Source: CAVVYA01 sp963752345 (lineage in GTDB: Bacteria > Pseudomonadota > Alphaproteobacteria > SMXQ01). Taken from it: DNA of 64,000 nucleotides. The position numbers were made by a program, and so were the translations under genes. The notes under the pieces are model-generated. The model ran no database searches. It worked only from the letters and a program-made list of their open reading frames with translations, and was not told the origin of the DNA. The stretch covers positions 248,001 to 312,000 of the forward strand of contig CAVVYA010000006.1 of assembly GCA_963752345.1 (NCBI GenBank), written 5' to 3'. This document shows, piece after piece, positions 1 to 11,971 of the stretch (its first letter is position 1; every line of letters begins with the position of its first letter).

Positions 1-1830
1 CGCGGCATGACCGGCGCCATCGTGCATTTCTCGCGCATCGCGCCGCTGCACAAGATTCCGGAAGAGGAAGTGCGCGTCGCCGAGGACCTGATCTACGACC
101 GCCGGCGCGAGGGCTACGACCCGCTGCAGGCCTTCCTCGCCCTGTTCGAGGACCGCGCCGAGGCGGCGAAGAAGGTCAAGGTGCGCGCCGAGGCGGTCGA
201 GGACCGGCTCAAGCAGCGCATTGTCGACGGCGACCGCAAGGGATTGGAAACCGATCTCGCGGAGGCGATGACCAAGCACAAGCCGCTCGACATCATCAAT
301 GTCTTCCTGCTCGACGGCATGAAGGTGGTGGGCGAGCTGTTCGGCGCCGGCAAGATGCAGCTGCCCTTCGTGCTGCAGTCGGCCGAAACCATGAAAGCGG
401 CGGTCGCCTATCTCGAACCGCATATGGAGCGAATCGAGGGCCAGGAGAAGGGCACCATCGTGCTCGCCACGGTGAAGGGCGACGTGCACGACATCGGCAA
501 GAACCTGGTCGACATCATCCTGACCAACAACGGCTACAAGGTGGTCAATCTCGGCATCAAACAGCCGATCACCACCATCATCGAGGCGGCCAACCAGAAC
601 AAAGCCAACGCCATCGGCATGTCCGGCCTGCTGGTGAAATCGACCGTGGTGATGCGCGAGAACCTGGAAGAGATGCGCAAGCAGGGCCTCGACATTCCGG
701 TCATGCTGGGCGGCGCCGCGCTGACGCGCCAGTATGTCGAAACCGATTGCCTGGCCGCCTATGGCGGCGCGCGCGTCGCCTATGCGCGCGACGCGTTCGA
801 CGGGCTCGGCCTGATGGACAAGATCATGACCGGCGGCTTCGACCAATTGGTGGAGAACGCGGCGGCGAAGGCGCAGAACCGTCCGGCCAACAAGCGGCGT
901 GCGGCCATGCGCGTGGTGCCGCAGGACGGCGCCGCGCCGGCCGATACGGCCAGCGGGCCCGAGATCGAAGCGACCTTGCGGCCGGTGGATTACGAGGAGA
1001 GCAAGCTCAAGAAGGCCGAGCTGCTGCGCGGCGTGTCGGTGCCGACGCCGCCGTTCTATGGCGCGAGCCTGATCGAGAAGGTGCCGCTCAAGACCCTGGT
1101 GAGCTACCTGAACGAGCGCATGCTCTACCAATTCCACTGGGGCTATCGCAAGGAAGGCCGCAAGCTCGACGAATACATGGCGTGGGCGCGCAAGGAACTG
1201 CGCCCGATCACCACGCGCCTGCTCAAGCAGGCGGCGGAGGAAAATATCCTGCAGGCCAAGGCGGCCTATGGCTATTGGAAGTGCGCGGCCGAGGGCGACG
1301 ACGTGGTGCTGTTCGACGAGGCTGGCAGCAAGGAAGTCGCGCGCTTCGCCTTCCCGCGCCAGAAAAAGCCGGGCGGTCTGTGCATCGCCGATTTCTTCCG
1401 CGACGTGTCGTCCAACGAGCGCGACGTGATCGGCCTGCAGGTGGTCACCATGGGCCATGCCGCCTCTGAAACGGCGCGCCAATGGTTCGCCCAGGATCGC
1501 TATCAGGATTATCTCTATCTGCATGGGCTGGGTGTCGAGATGACCGAGGCCCTGGCGGAATATGTTCACAAACGCGTACGCGCGGAACTCGGCTTCGCCG
1601 GCGACGACGCGCGCGACATCGACGAGCTGCTGTCCCAGGGCTATCGCGGCTCGCGCTATTCCTTCGGCTACCCGGCCTGCCCCAACCTCGCGGATCAGCG
1701 GCAATTGCTGGATCTGCTCGGCGCCGACCGCATTGGCATCACGCTGAGCGAAGGCGATCAGCTCGAACCCGAGCAATCGACCTCGGCCATCGTCGTGCAT
1801 CATCCCCAAGCCAAGTACTTCTCGGTCTGA
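1..1830 (+). CDS. metH: Cobalamin-dependent methionine synthase, C-terminal part
   Basis: Transfers a methyl group from methyl-cobalamin to homocysteine in the cytoplasm; this part holds the B12-binding and reactivation modules. The frame is open from base 1, so the start and the homocysteine and folate modules lie upstream. A helical cap comes first. The B12 fold follows with KGDVHDIGKNLV near residue 158 (His is the lower cobalt ligand), then SGLLVKS and MLGGAAL. The last ~270 residues are the AdoMet-binding activation domain, with RYSFGYPACPNL before the end. The stop at 1830 is followed by a 74-bp gap before the kinase gene on the same strand. Some alphaproteobacteria split this enzyme into two genes; whether that is so here cannot be seen because the 5' side is cut. 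Confidence 0.95.
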   Translation, partial: RGMTGAIVHFSRIAPLHKIPEEEVRVAEDLIYDRRREGYDPLQAFLALFEDRAEAAKKVKVRAEAVEDRLKQRIVDGDRKGLETDLAEAMTKHKPLDIINVFLLDGMKVVGELFGAGKMQLPFVLQSAETMKAAVAYLEPHMERIEGQEKGTIVLATVKGDVHDIGKNLVDIILTNNGYKVVNLGIKQPITTIIEAANQNKANAIGMSGLLVKSTVVMRENLEEMRKQGLDIPVMLGGAALTRQYVETDCLAAYGGARVAYARDAFDGLGLMDKIMTGGFDQLVENAAAKAQNRPANKRRAAMRVVPQDGAAPADTASGPEIEATLRPVDYEESKLKKAELLRGVSVPTPPFYGASLIEKVPLKTLVSYLNERMLYQFHWGYRKEGRKLDEYMAWARKELRPITTRLLKQAAEENILQAKAAYGYWKCAAEGDDVVLFDEAGSKEVARFAFPRQKKPGGLCIADFFRDVSSNERDVIGLQVVTMGHAASETARQWFAQDRYQDYLYLHGLGVEMTEALAEYVHKRVRAELGFAGDDARDIDELLSQGYRGSRYSFGYPACPNLADQRQLLDLLGADRIGITLSEGDQLEPEQSTSAIVVHHPQAKYFSV

Positions 1831-1904
1831 GAACCAAGTTCCACTGGCGGCGTTTGTAGAGGGAAAGCGGAAGTAACCTAGACAGTATCTGGTGGCAAGG
1901 GGCG

Positions 1905-3439
1905 ATGCCGGACAATAAGACTATAGCTCGCTTGCTCGCGGTTTTTGACACACTGCAGGATGGCGTGATCCTGATCGATGCTCGCGGCACCATGGTGCTG
2001 TTCAACCCGGCCGCCGAACGGCTGTTCGGCTACCGCGCCGACGAAGCGATCGGTCAGAATGTCAGCCTTCTGATGCCGCCGCCCTTCCAGGAGGAGCATG
2101 ATTCCGTATCTCGCCCAGTATCACCGCACCGGTATACGCAAGGTCATCGGCACCAGCCGCGAGGTGGTGGGCCGGCGCAAGGACGGTTCCACGTTTCCCA
2201 TCGAGATCGCCATCAGCGAGGCGAGCGAAGACGGGCAGCCGCTCTATGTCGGGCTGGTTCACGAACTGACGGAGCGCAAGCGCGCCGAGGCTCAGAATGC
2301 GCAAGTGCTTAAAATGGAGGCGGTCGGGCAGCTTTCCGGCGGCATCGCCCACGACTTCAACAATCTGCTCACTGTCATCGTCGGCAATGCGGAGATCATC
2401 GGCGAAAAGTTGCGGGCGCGACCTGATCTGAGGCAGCTCGCCGATGCCATCGTTGCCGCGGGCGAGCGCGGCGCGGAACTCACTCAGCGCCTGCTGGCTT
2501 TCGGGCGGCGTCAGACTCTGCAGCCCGTCCAGGTCGACGGCGCGCGCCTGATCGAGGCGATGAAACCGGCATTGGCGCGCGCTCTGCGCAAGAACATTCA
2601 CGTGCGCACGGAGGTCGACCCAGACCTCAATCCGGTGTTCGCCGATCCGAGTCAGTTGGAAACGGCCATTCTCAACCTCGCCCTGAATGCCCAGGATGCC
2701 ATGCTCGACGAGGGCACCCTGACGATCACCGCCGAAAACCTGCCGATGGAAGAGCGGTTCAAGGAGGGCGACCTCGATCTCGCGCCTGGCGACTATGTGC
2801 TGCTGACGGTGACCGACGACGGCGTCGGCATGAAACCGCGACGTGCTGCAGCGCGTGTTCGAGCCGTTCTTCACCACCAAGGACGTCGGGAAGGGCAGCG
2901 GCCTCGGCCTCAGCATGGTCTATGGCTTCATCAAGCAGTCCAATGGCCACGTGTCGATCTATAGCGAACATGGCCTCGGAACCACCGTTCGGATTTATCT
3001 GCCGGCGGCGAAAGCACTGGCCGCCAGGGCCGATATGCCGGGGCCGACCCAGGAGGCGCTGAAGCGGGGCAGCGAGACGGTGCTGGTGGCGGAAGACGAC
3101 CCGTTCGTCCGGGCCTATGCCGTGAGCTGCTTGAGCAGCCTCGGCTATCAGGTGATGGCGGCGGCGAACGGCGAGGACGCCTTGCTCAAGCTGAGCGAAG
3201 ACGCGCCGGTCGATCTGCTGTTCACCGATGTGGTGATGCCCGGGATCGATGGCTGGGAGTTGGCCGACCGCGCCCGGCGGCTGCGTCCCGGACTGAAGGT
3301 GCTGCTGACGTCCGGCTATGCCCTGGAAACGCTCGAAACCCGCGGCCGCTTGCATCCCGGCACGGCGGTGCTCAACAAGCCCTACCGCAAGGTGGTGCTC
3401 GCCCAGCGCGTGCGCGATACGCTCGACAAGCGGGCTTAG
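1905..3439 (+). CDS. PAS hybrid histidine kinase with receiver domain (two frameshifts)
   Basis: A sensor kinase of a two-component system with no obvious membrane segment, so probably cytoplasmic. In order: a PAS domain (LQDGVILIDARGTMVLFNPA), a HisKA dimerisation helix with phospho-acceptor His in GGIAHDFNNLL, an ATPase domain (N-box LNLALNAQDA; FEPFFTTKDVGKGSGLGLSM) and a C-terminal receiver with the phospho-Asp in LLFTDVVMP. The frame changes near 2105 (after the codons for EEHDS) and near 2837 (between GMKP and DVLQRVFEPF). Removing one base at each site gives one continuous 510-residue protein, so these are more likely sequence errors than a decayed gene. Its signal is unknown. The downstream chemotaxis receptor on the same strand hints at environmental sensing, but that is inference. 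Confidence 0.85.
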
Positions 3440-3678
3440 AGTCGTGAAGTAGTATAGAAGACGCGCGTCACCTATTCGTGTTGTTTATCTTAACCTCTAT
3501 TTAATTCAGGTCGATTTAAACAGCATCGTTGGATTGTGGGGAAGAGGGATGTTTCGTCGCGACGCAGGGGTCGAGGAGGGTGGAGGGTTTGTGGGGGCGT
3601 TATTGGCGGGTGCCTGCTGGTGGTGCTCGTATGATCTGCGCTGAGGGCGGGTGAACAAGTCGCCGTGGTGTTTGCCGG

Positions 3679-5264
3679 ATGCTGGCGAGGCTGCGGGCAT
3701 TCTGGGCGCGGCGGAGGTGGTGGGGGGGTGCAACATCGTCGTGGCCGAGTTCACCGGGACATGTGTTGGCGAGCTCGTGCGGGGGGATGTGGTTGCGCTC
3801 GAGGGAGGGGGCGGCTGCCTCGCGCGATCGTCTGGTGGCAATTTACCGATCTTCCGCAAGAGGGATGCGGCGCTGTGAACGACATCATGCAGATGCTGGC
3901 GTGGGGAATAGTGATCTATGTGTCAGCATGCCGATGGTGAGGGTAGCCTGGTATGGGTCGGATGGACTTGGCGCTCGGGTGGTTCGGCGGGTGTGGCGGC
4001 ACTCGTGGCTGCGGGAGCGGCTGGCCGGAGACGTTCGATCGCCGTCGCGCTCGTGATGATGCCGGCGTGCTGCTGTTTGTTAGGGGCGACTGGCAGATGG
4101 ACATGCACATGTATTTCTTCGCGCCTCGCATGCTGGCGGCGTTCTGCGACTGGCGCGTGCTGATCGTGGGAACGGCGCCATCGCCGTCTCATCTCTGCTC
4201 AACTTCTGCTGCGGCGCGGTGTTTCCAACGGCGCGATCACGCCCGCGTGGTGCTGCATGCGGTGAGCGTCATTGTCGAGGCGCGTGGTGGTGGCTCGCGC
4301 GCAGAGCGTCGACGGCCTGCGCGGCCGCCGCCGAGGCGCTGGCCAGGCGGTGCCGGAAGCCGAGATGCGGCGCCTCAGCGAGGAAAAGCTGGATGCTGAG
4401 CGCGCCTCGCGGCGAAGCGACGTAACGAGGCGGGGTTGGTCGACGAACTGGACGCCCGCGCGGTGAGGGCGGTTACGGTCGGTGTGCGGCAGGCGGAACG
4501 ACGAAGGCCTGTCAGCTTCAAAGTCGGCGAGATGACCGCGCGGCAAGGCCAGCAGCGCCCAGGCCGGCGCGCGCGACCGAGGCGAGCGACGAGTCGCCCG
4601 GCGACGCGTCGGCGTTGGAAGAGCGCATCAGGGGAAGCTCGAGCCGCCCGGCTGGTCAGCATTCATCGACGAGATCGCCCTGCAGGCCATGAGTACAGGC
4701 GGAACGCACCGATGGCACGGTGCGAAGCGCGCCGCGGCGGCCCAGAAGATCGGCGAGGTGACCGGCACTGATCTCGCAGCATCGCCGAAGCAGACCAATC
4801 TGCTGGCGCTCTGCGCCACGATCGAGGCGGCGCACGCGGGCGACGCGGGCAAGGGATTCGCCGTCGTCGCGACCGAGATCAAGTCGCTGGCGACCCAGAC
4901 CGCGCGCGGCGACCCAGGAAATCGGCGACGAGATCGCTGAGATGCAGCAGATCACCCGCGGGGCGGTCGACGCGATCTCGTCGATCCGCCAGACTATCGG
5001 CGAGATCGAGAAGTCTTCGTCTGCGATCGTCGCCGCCATCGAAGCGAAGGCAGACACGGTGCGCCACATCAGCGGCAATGCCACGCGGGTGGCGGACGGC
5101 ACGCGGGTGTTGTCCGAAGAGATCCGCTCGGTCGAGGAGTTCGTCCGACCAGGTGGCCGTCGCCGTCAACGAGGTCGGCAGCCGCCTCAATACCCTGACG
5201 AAGCGGCTTCAGGGCCTGCAGGGCGAGGTCGGCGGATACACTCCAGAAGGTGCGCGCCGCCTGA
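3679..5264 (+). pseudogene. Methyl-accepting chemotaxis receptor, heavily disrupted
   Basis: The 3' half is a chemotaxis signalling domain: QTNLLALCATIEAAHAGDAG and KGFAVVATEIKSLATQTA match the hairpin tip that contacts CheA and CheW. The end repairs to GGYLQKVRAA and a stop at 5264. Upstream, WQMDMHMYFFAP, CDWRVLIV and RVVLHAV resemble a multi-helix membrane sensor that I recall from alphaproteobacterial receptors. The likely start is MLARLRAFWAR at 3679, giving a normal length of about 525 residues. The frame is broken many times. Between 4760 and 4790 alone, removing three single bases restores VTGLISSIAKQTNLL. Substitutions also hit normally invariant positions (Asn to Cys in ALNATIEA). 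It is either a decayed gene or very poor sequence; I favour the latter because neighbouring genes carry the same type of indel. Confidence 0.7.
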
Positions 5265-5292
5265 CGCCGCCCTTCAGCGCGCCTGTCGCCGC

Positions 5293-7264
5293 TCAGCGCG
5301 CCTGCCAGCGTTCGCGCCAGGCCTGGAACATCAGCACGGTCCAGAGCTCGGAGCGCCAGTCGCGCCGGCCCGAGAGGTGCTCGGCCCAGCGCTGGCGGAT
5401 CGGCGCGGGTCGAAGAAGCCCTCCTCGCGCAGCCGCTTCTCGTCGAGCAGGTCCTCCGCCCAGTCGCGCAGCGGCCCGCGCAGCCAGGCGTCGATCGGCA
5501 CGCCGAAGCCCATCTTCGGCCGCTCGATCAGCTCGCGCGGCACGTAGCGCGTCAGCACCTGGCGCAGCAGCCATTTGCCCGTGCCGTCGCGGATCTTCAC
5601 GCGGTCGGCAGGCGCCAGGCGAACTCGACGACGCGATGGTCGAGCAGCGGCGCGCGCGCCTCGAGGCTGACCGCCATGGTCGCGCGGTCGACCTTGGCCA
5701 GGATGTCGTCCGGCAGATAGCCGACGCAGTCGAGCAGCCATCATGCGCTCGAGCGCGATCCGAGCGCCGGCGCGCGCCGCGCCGTCGCGATGCAGGCGTC
5801 CGACGGGTCGCGCGCGCCGAGCACGACGGCCGCGGCGTCGCGCCAGCGGCTGACGCAGGCGCGGTAGACAGCTCGATCGCGCGTCTGCCGACAGCCGGCC
5901 AGCTTGTGCGAGCCTGTCGCCGGCTCAGGCGCGGCAGGGCGCGTCGACGGCGCCGGCCGCGGCCACGATGGCCGGCCGGCGACGCCCGCCAGGCGCCGCC
6001 CGCAGCGCGGCCGCCGGGCATCGCGGCGACGCGCTCGCCAGCGGTGCGCGGCGCTCCAGGTAGCGCGGTGTAGCCGCCGAACAGCTCGTCGCCGCCGTCG
6101 CCCGAGAGGCCACGGTGACGTGCGCGGCGCGCCAGCTGCGCGACCAGGACGGTCGGGATCTGCGACGAGTCGGCGAACGGCTCGTCGTAGATCTCCGGCA
6201 GGCGCGGGATGACGCGCGAGCGCGTCCGCGTCGGCGTGACGTAGAGCTCGGTGTGCTCGGTGCCGAGGTGGCGCGGCGACCGCGCGCGGCGTAGCTGCGC
6301 CTCGTCGTAGCCGGCCTCGTCGAAGCCGATCGTGAAGCGTGCGCACCGGCCGGCCGAGCTCTGCGCCTGCATCAGCGCGACGACGGTCGAGGAGTCGATG
6401 CCGCCCGAGAGGAACGCGCCGAGCGGCACGTCGGCCATCCATGCTGGCAGGCGCACGGCGTCGCGCAGCAGCGCCGTCGAGCTGCTCGTCGGCCTCGCGC
6501 TCGTCGCCCTGGAACGGCCGCTCGCGCCGCGCGCGCGGCCTCGTCCATGGCCGACCAGTACGGCCGGATCTCGCGCCGGCTGATCGGCGGCGCCCGGCGC
6601 GAGCACGGTCAGCCAGTGCCCGGCGGCAGCTTGCGGATGCCGCGTAGATCGACAGCGGGCGCCGGCACGTAGCCGTGGCGCAGGATAGAGCGCGAGCGCG
6701 TCGCGGTCGATCTCGCCGCTGGCGAAGCCGGATGGGCCGCGCAGCGCCTTGAGCTCGGAGCCGAACAGGAAGTGCCGTCCTTGCCGCAGCCGTAGTAGAG
6801 CGGCTTCTCGCCGAGCCGGTCGCGCGCCAGGTGCAGCGCGCGCGCTCGCGCGGTCCCAGAGGGCGAAGGCGAACATGCCGACGAGCGCGCTCGAGCGGCG
6901 CGCTCGACGCCCCAGCGCTCGACCGCCGCGAGCAGGACCTCGGTGTCGGAGTGGCCGCGCCACGGCACGCCGCCGCTGGCGGCCGTCGAGCTCGGCGCGC
7001 AGGTCGCGGAAGTTGTAGATCTCGCCGTTGAAGACGCATCGACGTAGCGGCCGCCGCGCGACACCATCGGCTGGTGCCCGGCCGGCGAGAGGTCGACGAT
7101 CGCCAGCCGGCGGAGGCCGAGGGCGACGCCGGCCGCCGCGTCGGACCAGACGCCCGCGTCGTCGGGGCCGCGGTGGGCGAGCGTGGCGCCATGCGTTTGG
7201 CCAACTCTTCGAGCATGCCGCCGGGCGCTTGCGACCCGGTCAGCAGTCCGGTGAAACCGCACAT
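5293..7264 (-). CDS. asnB: Asparagine synthase (glutamine-hydrolysing), several frameshifts
   Basis: Class II glutamine amidotransferase fused to an ATP-dependent synthetase domain. The protein starts MCGFTGLL, where Cys2 is the nucleophile that takes ammonia from glutamine. TLAHRGPDDAGVW follows in another frame. The synthetase half has the PP-loop FLSGGIDSSTVVALM and GDGGDELFGGY. The product ends WRSELWTVLMFQAWRERW. The combined length (~650 codons) is normal for the family, but at least four indels split it, one being a probable missing G near 7190. It is the last gene of a four-gene operon with a glycosyltransferase and two methyltransferases, 3 bp after the preceding stop. In such settings AsnB-like enzymes usually amidate a sugar acid of a surface polysaccharide or O-antigen; that role is inferred from context. 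Confidence 0.85.
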
Positions 7265-7267
7265 GCC

Positions 7268-8022
7268 CTAGCGCGCTGACGACCGCCGCCGCGCCACAGA
7301 ACGGCGCAGGGCGTCGGGTGCCATCTTGAGCCAACGGCTGAAGCTCGGCCGCGCGGATTTCAGCGAATGCAGAAATTGTTCGGGGTGGACGACGGAGAGT
7401 GGGCTCGCGGGAGCTTTGTCCATTGCCGCGCGAAGTTTTGCATTGGCGGCAACGACATCCTCGCGGACGAACAGGAGGCTATTCTGCTTGTACCACCAGG
7501 TGACGTGCGAATCGTTCCAGACCTGCCAGCGAATGACGTCGGCAGCGACAAAGCCGCGTGCCGCGAACAGCGCGGCCCAATAGTCGGGCCAGCGCTCGTT
7601 GACGTGGTTCAGGCCACCCTGGCACGGAATTGCCGCTGAAAACAGGACAACAGGAGCGAGCGTCGTGAGTTCAGAGACGAAGTTCGCTGCGCGGCTTTCC
7701 GGAAGATGCTCGGCCACCTCCAGAGGTCATGGCCATATCAAATCGGCGATCCACGGCGAGCGGTCTCTTCGAGCTTGGCGCGGCGGAACAGCGTCGGCGG
7801 AATGCGCAACTGTTTCTCGGCGACCCAATGTCCATCGACGCCGAGGATATCGTCGACGCCGTTTTCGCGGAACACCGAGAGCCAAGAGCCGTCGCCGCAG
7901 CCGATATCGATGACGCTACGCGGTGCGAACCAATCCATCAGCAGCGGCACGATACGGCGCGCGGAGGGCAATGCCGTATTCTGCAGGTCGGCGTAAAACT
8001 TGTCGTCATAGATATCGGTCAT
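7268..8022 (-). CDS. Class I SAM-dependent methyltransferase (frameshifted)
   Basis: The N-terminal part starts MTDIYDDKFYADLQ and has the SAM-binding motif VIDIGCGDGSWLSVF near residue 38. The C-terminal part carries EVAEHLPESRAA, then PCQGGLNHVNERWPDYW, typical of methyltransferases found in polysaccharide clusters. Two indels near 7765 and 7722 separate the halves. Repaired, the junction reads DRRFDMAMTSEVAEHLP, a good fit to the family, for a total of about 250 residues. The start ATG at 8022 overlaps the stop of the FkbM gene as ATGA, so the two are probably translationally coupled. The substrate is unknown; methylation of a sugar or of the glycan chain end is the natural guess from the neighbours. 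Confidence 0.75.
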
Positions 8023-8757
8023 GGGCGTCGAAGATCTTTGAGCCGGCGCGTAAGGAGCGCGTTTGATCCGGACGGCGTACGCGGCTGCGAGGTCGTTCCG
8101 TAAAGGCCGCCGCGATGCGCGCCACCTGCGCGGGCTCGGGCTGTCCTCTCGCGGGCGCGACGCGGTCGGCGAGCGTGCGCGCGCCCGGCGCTGCGTTCTT
8201 GTTGTCGACGTCGTCTTCAGATGGCTCGCACGTGGATCTGAGCCGTCCGGCGTCATCGATGGAGAAACCGGGCACCCTCGCCGAGAACGCCAGACAGCGC
8301 CGCTCTCGCGGCGCCGAACTTGAGCCGGGCCTCCTCGTCGGCGCAGTGCAGCGGTCGACGCAGGTGCGTCGCTGAGGCCAGGCAATAGGGCGAAACGCCT
8401 TCCGACAGGCGGTTGAGAGCCAGGTTGCGACCAGGTGGCGAAGCGAAAGGTTCGGCTCGACGCTGGACGCGAACCCCGCGGCCGAGCGCGGCATACATGG
8501 CGAAGGATCCGACGTTGCGCCGACATCCCACAGCACGCCGCCGGCCTCGACGCGGTCGATCCAGCCGACCGTGCCGGGCTCGTCAGACGGGCCGCCTCGG
8601 CCAAACAGCGCATCACGGCACATGGAAGCGGATCCCGCCGCGCGCGGCGGCGGTGACGATCGGGACCAGCCGTTGCGCCGTGGCGCGCGTCGCCGACCAG
8701 CGAGAAATCCATGGGGAAGGTCAGGCTTTTCAAGAGCCGAACAGCACGACGCGGCAT
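8019..8757 (-). CDS. FkbM-family methyltransferase (frameshifted)
   Basis: FkbM enzymes O-methylate sugars and related natural products. The first ~20 codons read MPRRAVRLLKSLTFPMDFSL. Later segments lie in alternating frames: WIDRVEAGGVLWDVGA joins VGSFAMYAALGRGVRV (SAM motif I region), then SVEPN, RNLALNRLSEGVSPYCLA and FSIDDA, and the end reads NALLTRRLKDLRRP before a TGA overlapping the next ATG. Repaired length is about 245 residues, normal for the family. The start lies 3 bp after the glycosyltransferase stop. At least five indels are needed to join it, so the exact internal sequence is unreliable while the family call is fairly safe. Confidence 0.7.
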
Positions 8758-8760
8758 TGC

Positions 8761-9780
8761 TCATACGAGGGCGTCCGTCTGTTCGTTTCGGCAAGGGCTC
8801 GGGCTGTCGGGTCGACGGAGAACCCTCGACCGGGAAATTAGCAGATACGAGGGGCGGGGGGGGTCGTCGAACGCCGCCGCACAGGTCTCGATGAAGCCGG
8901 GCACATCGGCCGGCGTACTGAAACGGCCGCGGACGTTGCGCCAGAACCAGGGCGACGTCATGGACTCGCCATGATGGCGCAGGCGCCATTTCCAGGCCCG
9001 TCCGGCGGCGCGCTGGCAGGCGAATTTTTGCAGCTTCTGCGGCACGTCCGGGTGGTCGCGCAGGAAGTGGGCCAGCGCGATGGTGACGCGCTGCAATTGG
9101 CGTCCCGGATTGCTTGACAGACGGCCCGGCGCGTCGTCGAGCACGAAGGCGACCGGCGCATGCAGTTTGACGAACGGCCAGCGGTAGGCGAGGCGCAGAG
9201 TGAGGGTGTATTCCTGGGAAAACACCACCCGTTCGTCGCAGCCGCCGACATCCCGGGCGCAGGCGGTGCGCACGAGAAACTGGCTCGGGTTGAACATGGA
9301 ATTGCGCAGCGCCGCCTCGAGCGGCGCGTCGACCGGCGTCACCATGCGGTCGTTCGGCACGGACATCGCGTCGGCCTGCACGTCGCCGAGGCTGCGGTAG
9401 AAGATGCGCTCGCCCCACGCGAGACAGGCGTCGCGCCCCGCCAGGGCTTCGAGCAGCAGCCGGGTCGCGTCCGGCACCAGGATATCGTCGGCGTCGCAGA
9501 ATTTGATCATCGCCAGGCGCGCCTCGCGGATGCCGCGATTGGTCGCGGCCGCTGAGCCGGCATTGGCTTGGGTAATGACGCGCGTATCGGGCCAGTCGCG
9601 GGTCAGCGTGCGCAGCAACTCCAGGGAGCCGTCGGTCGAGCCGTCGTCGACGAAGATGAATTCGCGGCGGAAATCGCCGCGCTGTGCCTTCAGCCCGTCG
9701 AGCACCGCCGGCAGCCAGGGCTTCTTGTTGTACACCGGCACAACAAACGAAACCCCGTCGCCGAGCGTCGGCCCTTCCAT
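8761..9780 (-). CDS. Family 2 glycosyltransferase
   Basis: A 339-residue GT-A-fold glycosyltransferase that would move a nucleotide-activated sugar onto a lipid-linked or polysaccharide acceptor at the inner face of the membrane. It shows the family 2 signature VSFVVPVYNKKPWLPAVLDG at the N-terminus, FVDDGSTDGSLELL around residue 43, and the metal-binding FCDADDILVPDA near residue 95. There is no membrane helix, so it is soluble or peripheral. It is the first and only intact gene of the four-gene operon running down to 5293. It starts 24 bp after the thiC stop on the same strand, so it may share thiC readthrough or use a promoter inside thiC. Donor and acceptor sugars cannot be read from the sequence. 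Confidence 0.88.
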   Translation of the reverse strand: MEGPTLGDGVSFVVPVYNKKPWLPAVLDGLKAQRGDFRREFIFVDDGSTDGSLELLRTLTRDWPDTRVITQANAGSAAATNRGIREARLAMIKFCDADDILVPDATRLLLEALAGRDACLAWGERIFYRSLGDVQADAMSVPNDRMVTPVDAPLEAALRNSMFNPSQFLVRTACARDVGGCDERVVFSQEYTLTLRLAYRWPFVKLHAPVAFVLDDAPGRLSSNPGRQLQRVTIALAHFLRDHPDVPQKLQKFACQRAAGRAWKWRLRHHGESMTSPWFWRNVRGRFSTPADVPGFIETCAAAFDDPPRPSYLLISRSRVLRRPDSPSPCRNEQTDALV

Positions 9781-9803
9781 CCTGACGTGCCCCGACGCGG
9801 CCG

Positions 9804-11657
<1,854 letters not shown>

Positions 11658-11757
11658 GAAGCCTCTCCTCGGTTCAGCGGCCTTGAGTGTCCGCTTTGGG
11701 GGCCGTGACCGGAGAGGGAAAACAGGAGCCGGCGCGCGCATTTCGGCGCTTGGCTGT

Positions 11758-11882
11758 ATCCTTTTCCTACGCCGGCACGATCCGGATCAGGTTCGAAGGG
11801 TTTCCGCATCTGCCGGTGGCTGCCCAATTTCGGGCTTTGGCCGGCATCCTCGCGGTCTCAGCTCCTTGCGGAGCACCCCCAG
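11758..11882 (-). promoter_or_regulatory. TPP (THI-box) riboswitch of thiC
   Basis: Read on the minus strand, the leader contains GGGGGTGCTCCGC, then GCTGAGA (11855-11861 region), and at the 3' side AACCCTTCGAACCTGATCCG followed by a GCCGGCGTAGGAA element. These are the conserved P2, P4 and P5 parts of the thiamine diphosphate aptamer, in the right order and spacing. The aptamer ends about 100 nt before the thiC start. The leader between aptamer and ATG is short. In gram-negative bacteria it usually works by hiding the ribosome site, but I did not resolve the expression platform. Confidence 0.93.
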
Positions 11883-11971
11883 GATTGAACCCAATGGTGC
11901 GGCATGCGGGCGGCAAGGTCAAGGTGACGATTGCGCTTTGGCAAATCCCGGGGACAGTCTAAGAAGGCGGT

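Noticed and set aside
2098..2964. Programmed frameshifting in the hybrid kinase
   Set aside because: No slippery heptamer or downstream structure at either break; the same kind of single-base break occurs in many unrelated genes of the window.
3500..4440. GT-rich stretch as a foreign or low-complexity element
   Set aside because: Fragments of a chemotaxis receptor sensor domain can be traced through it, so it is disrupted coding sequence.
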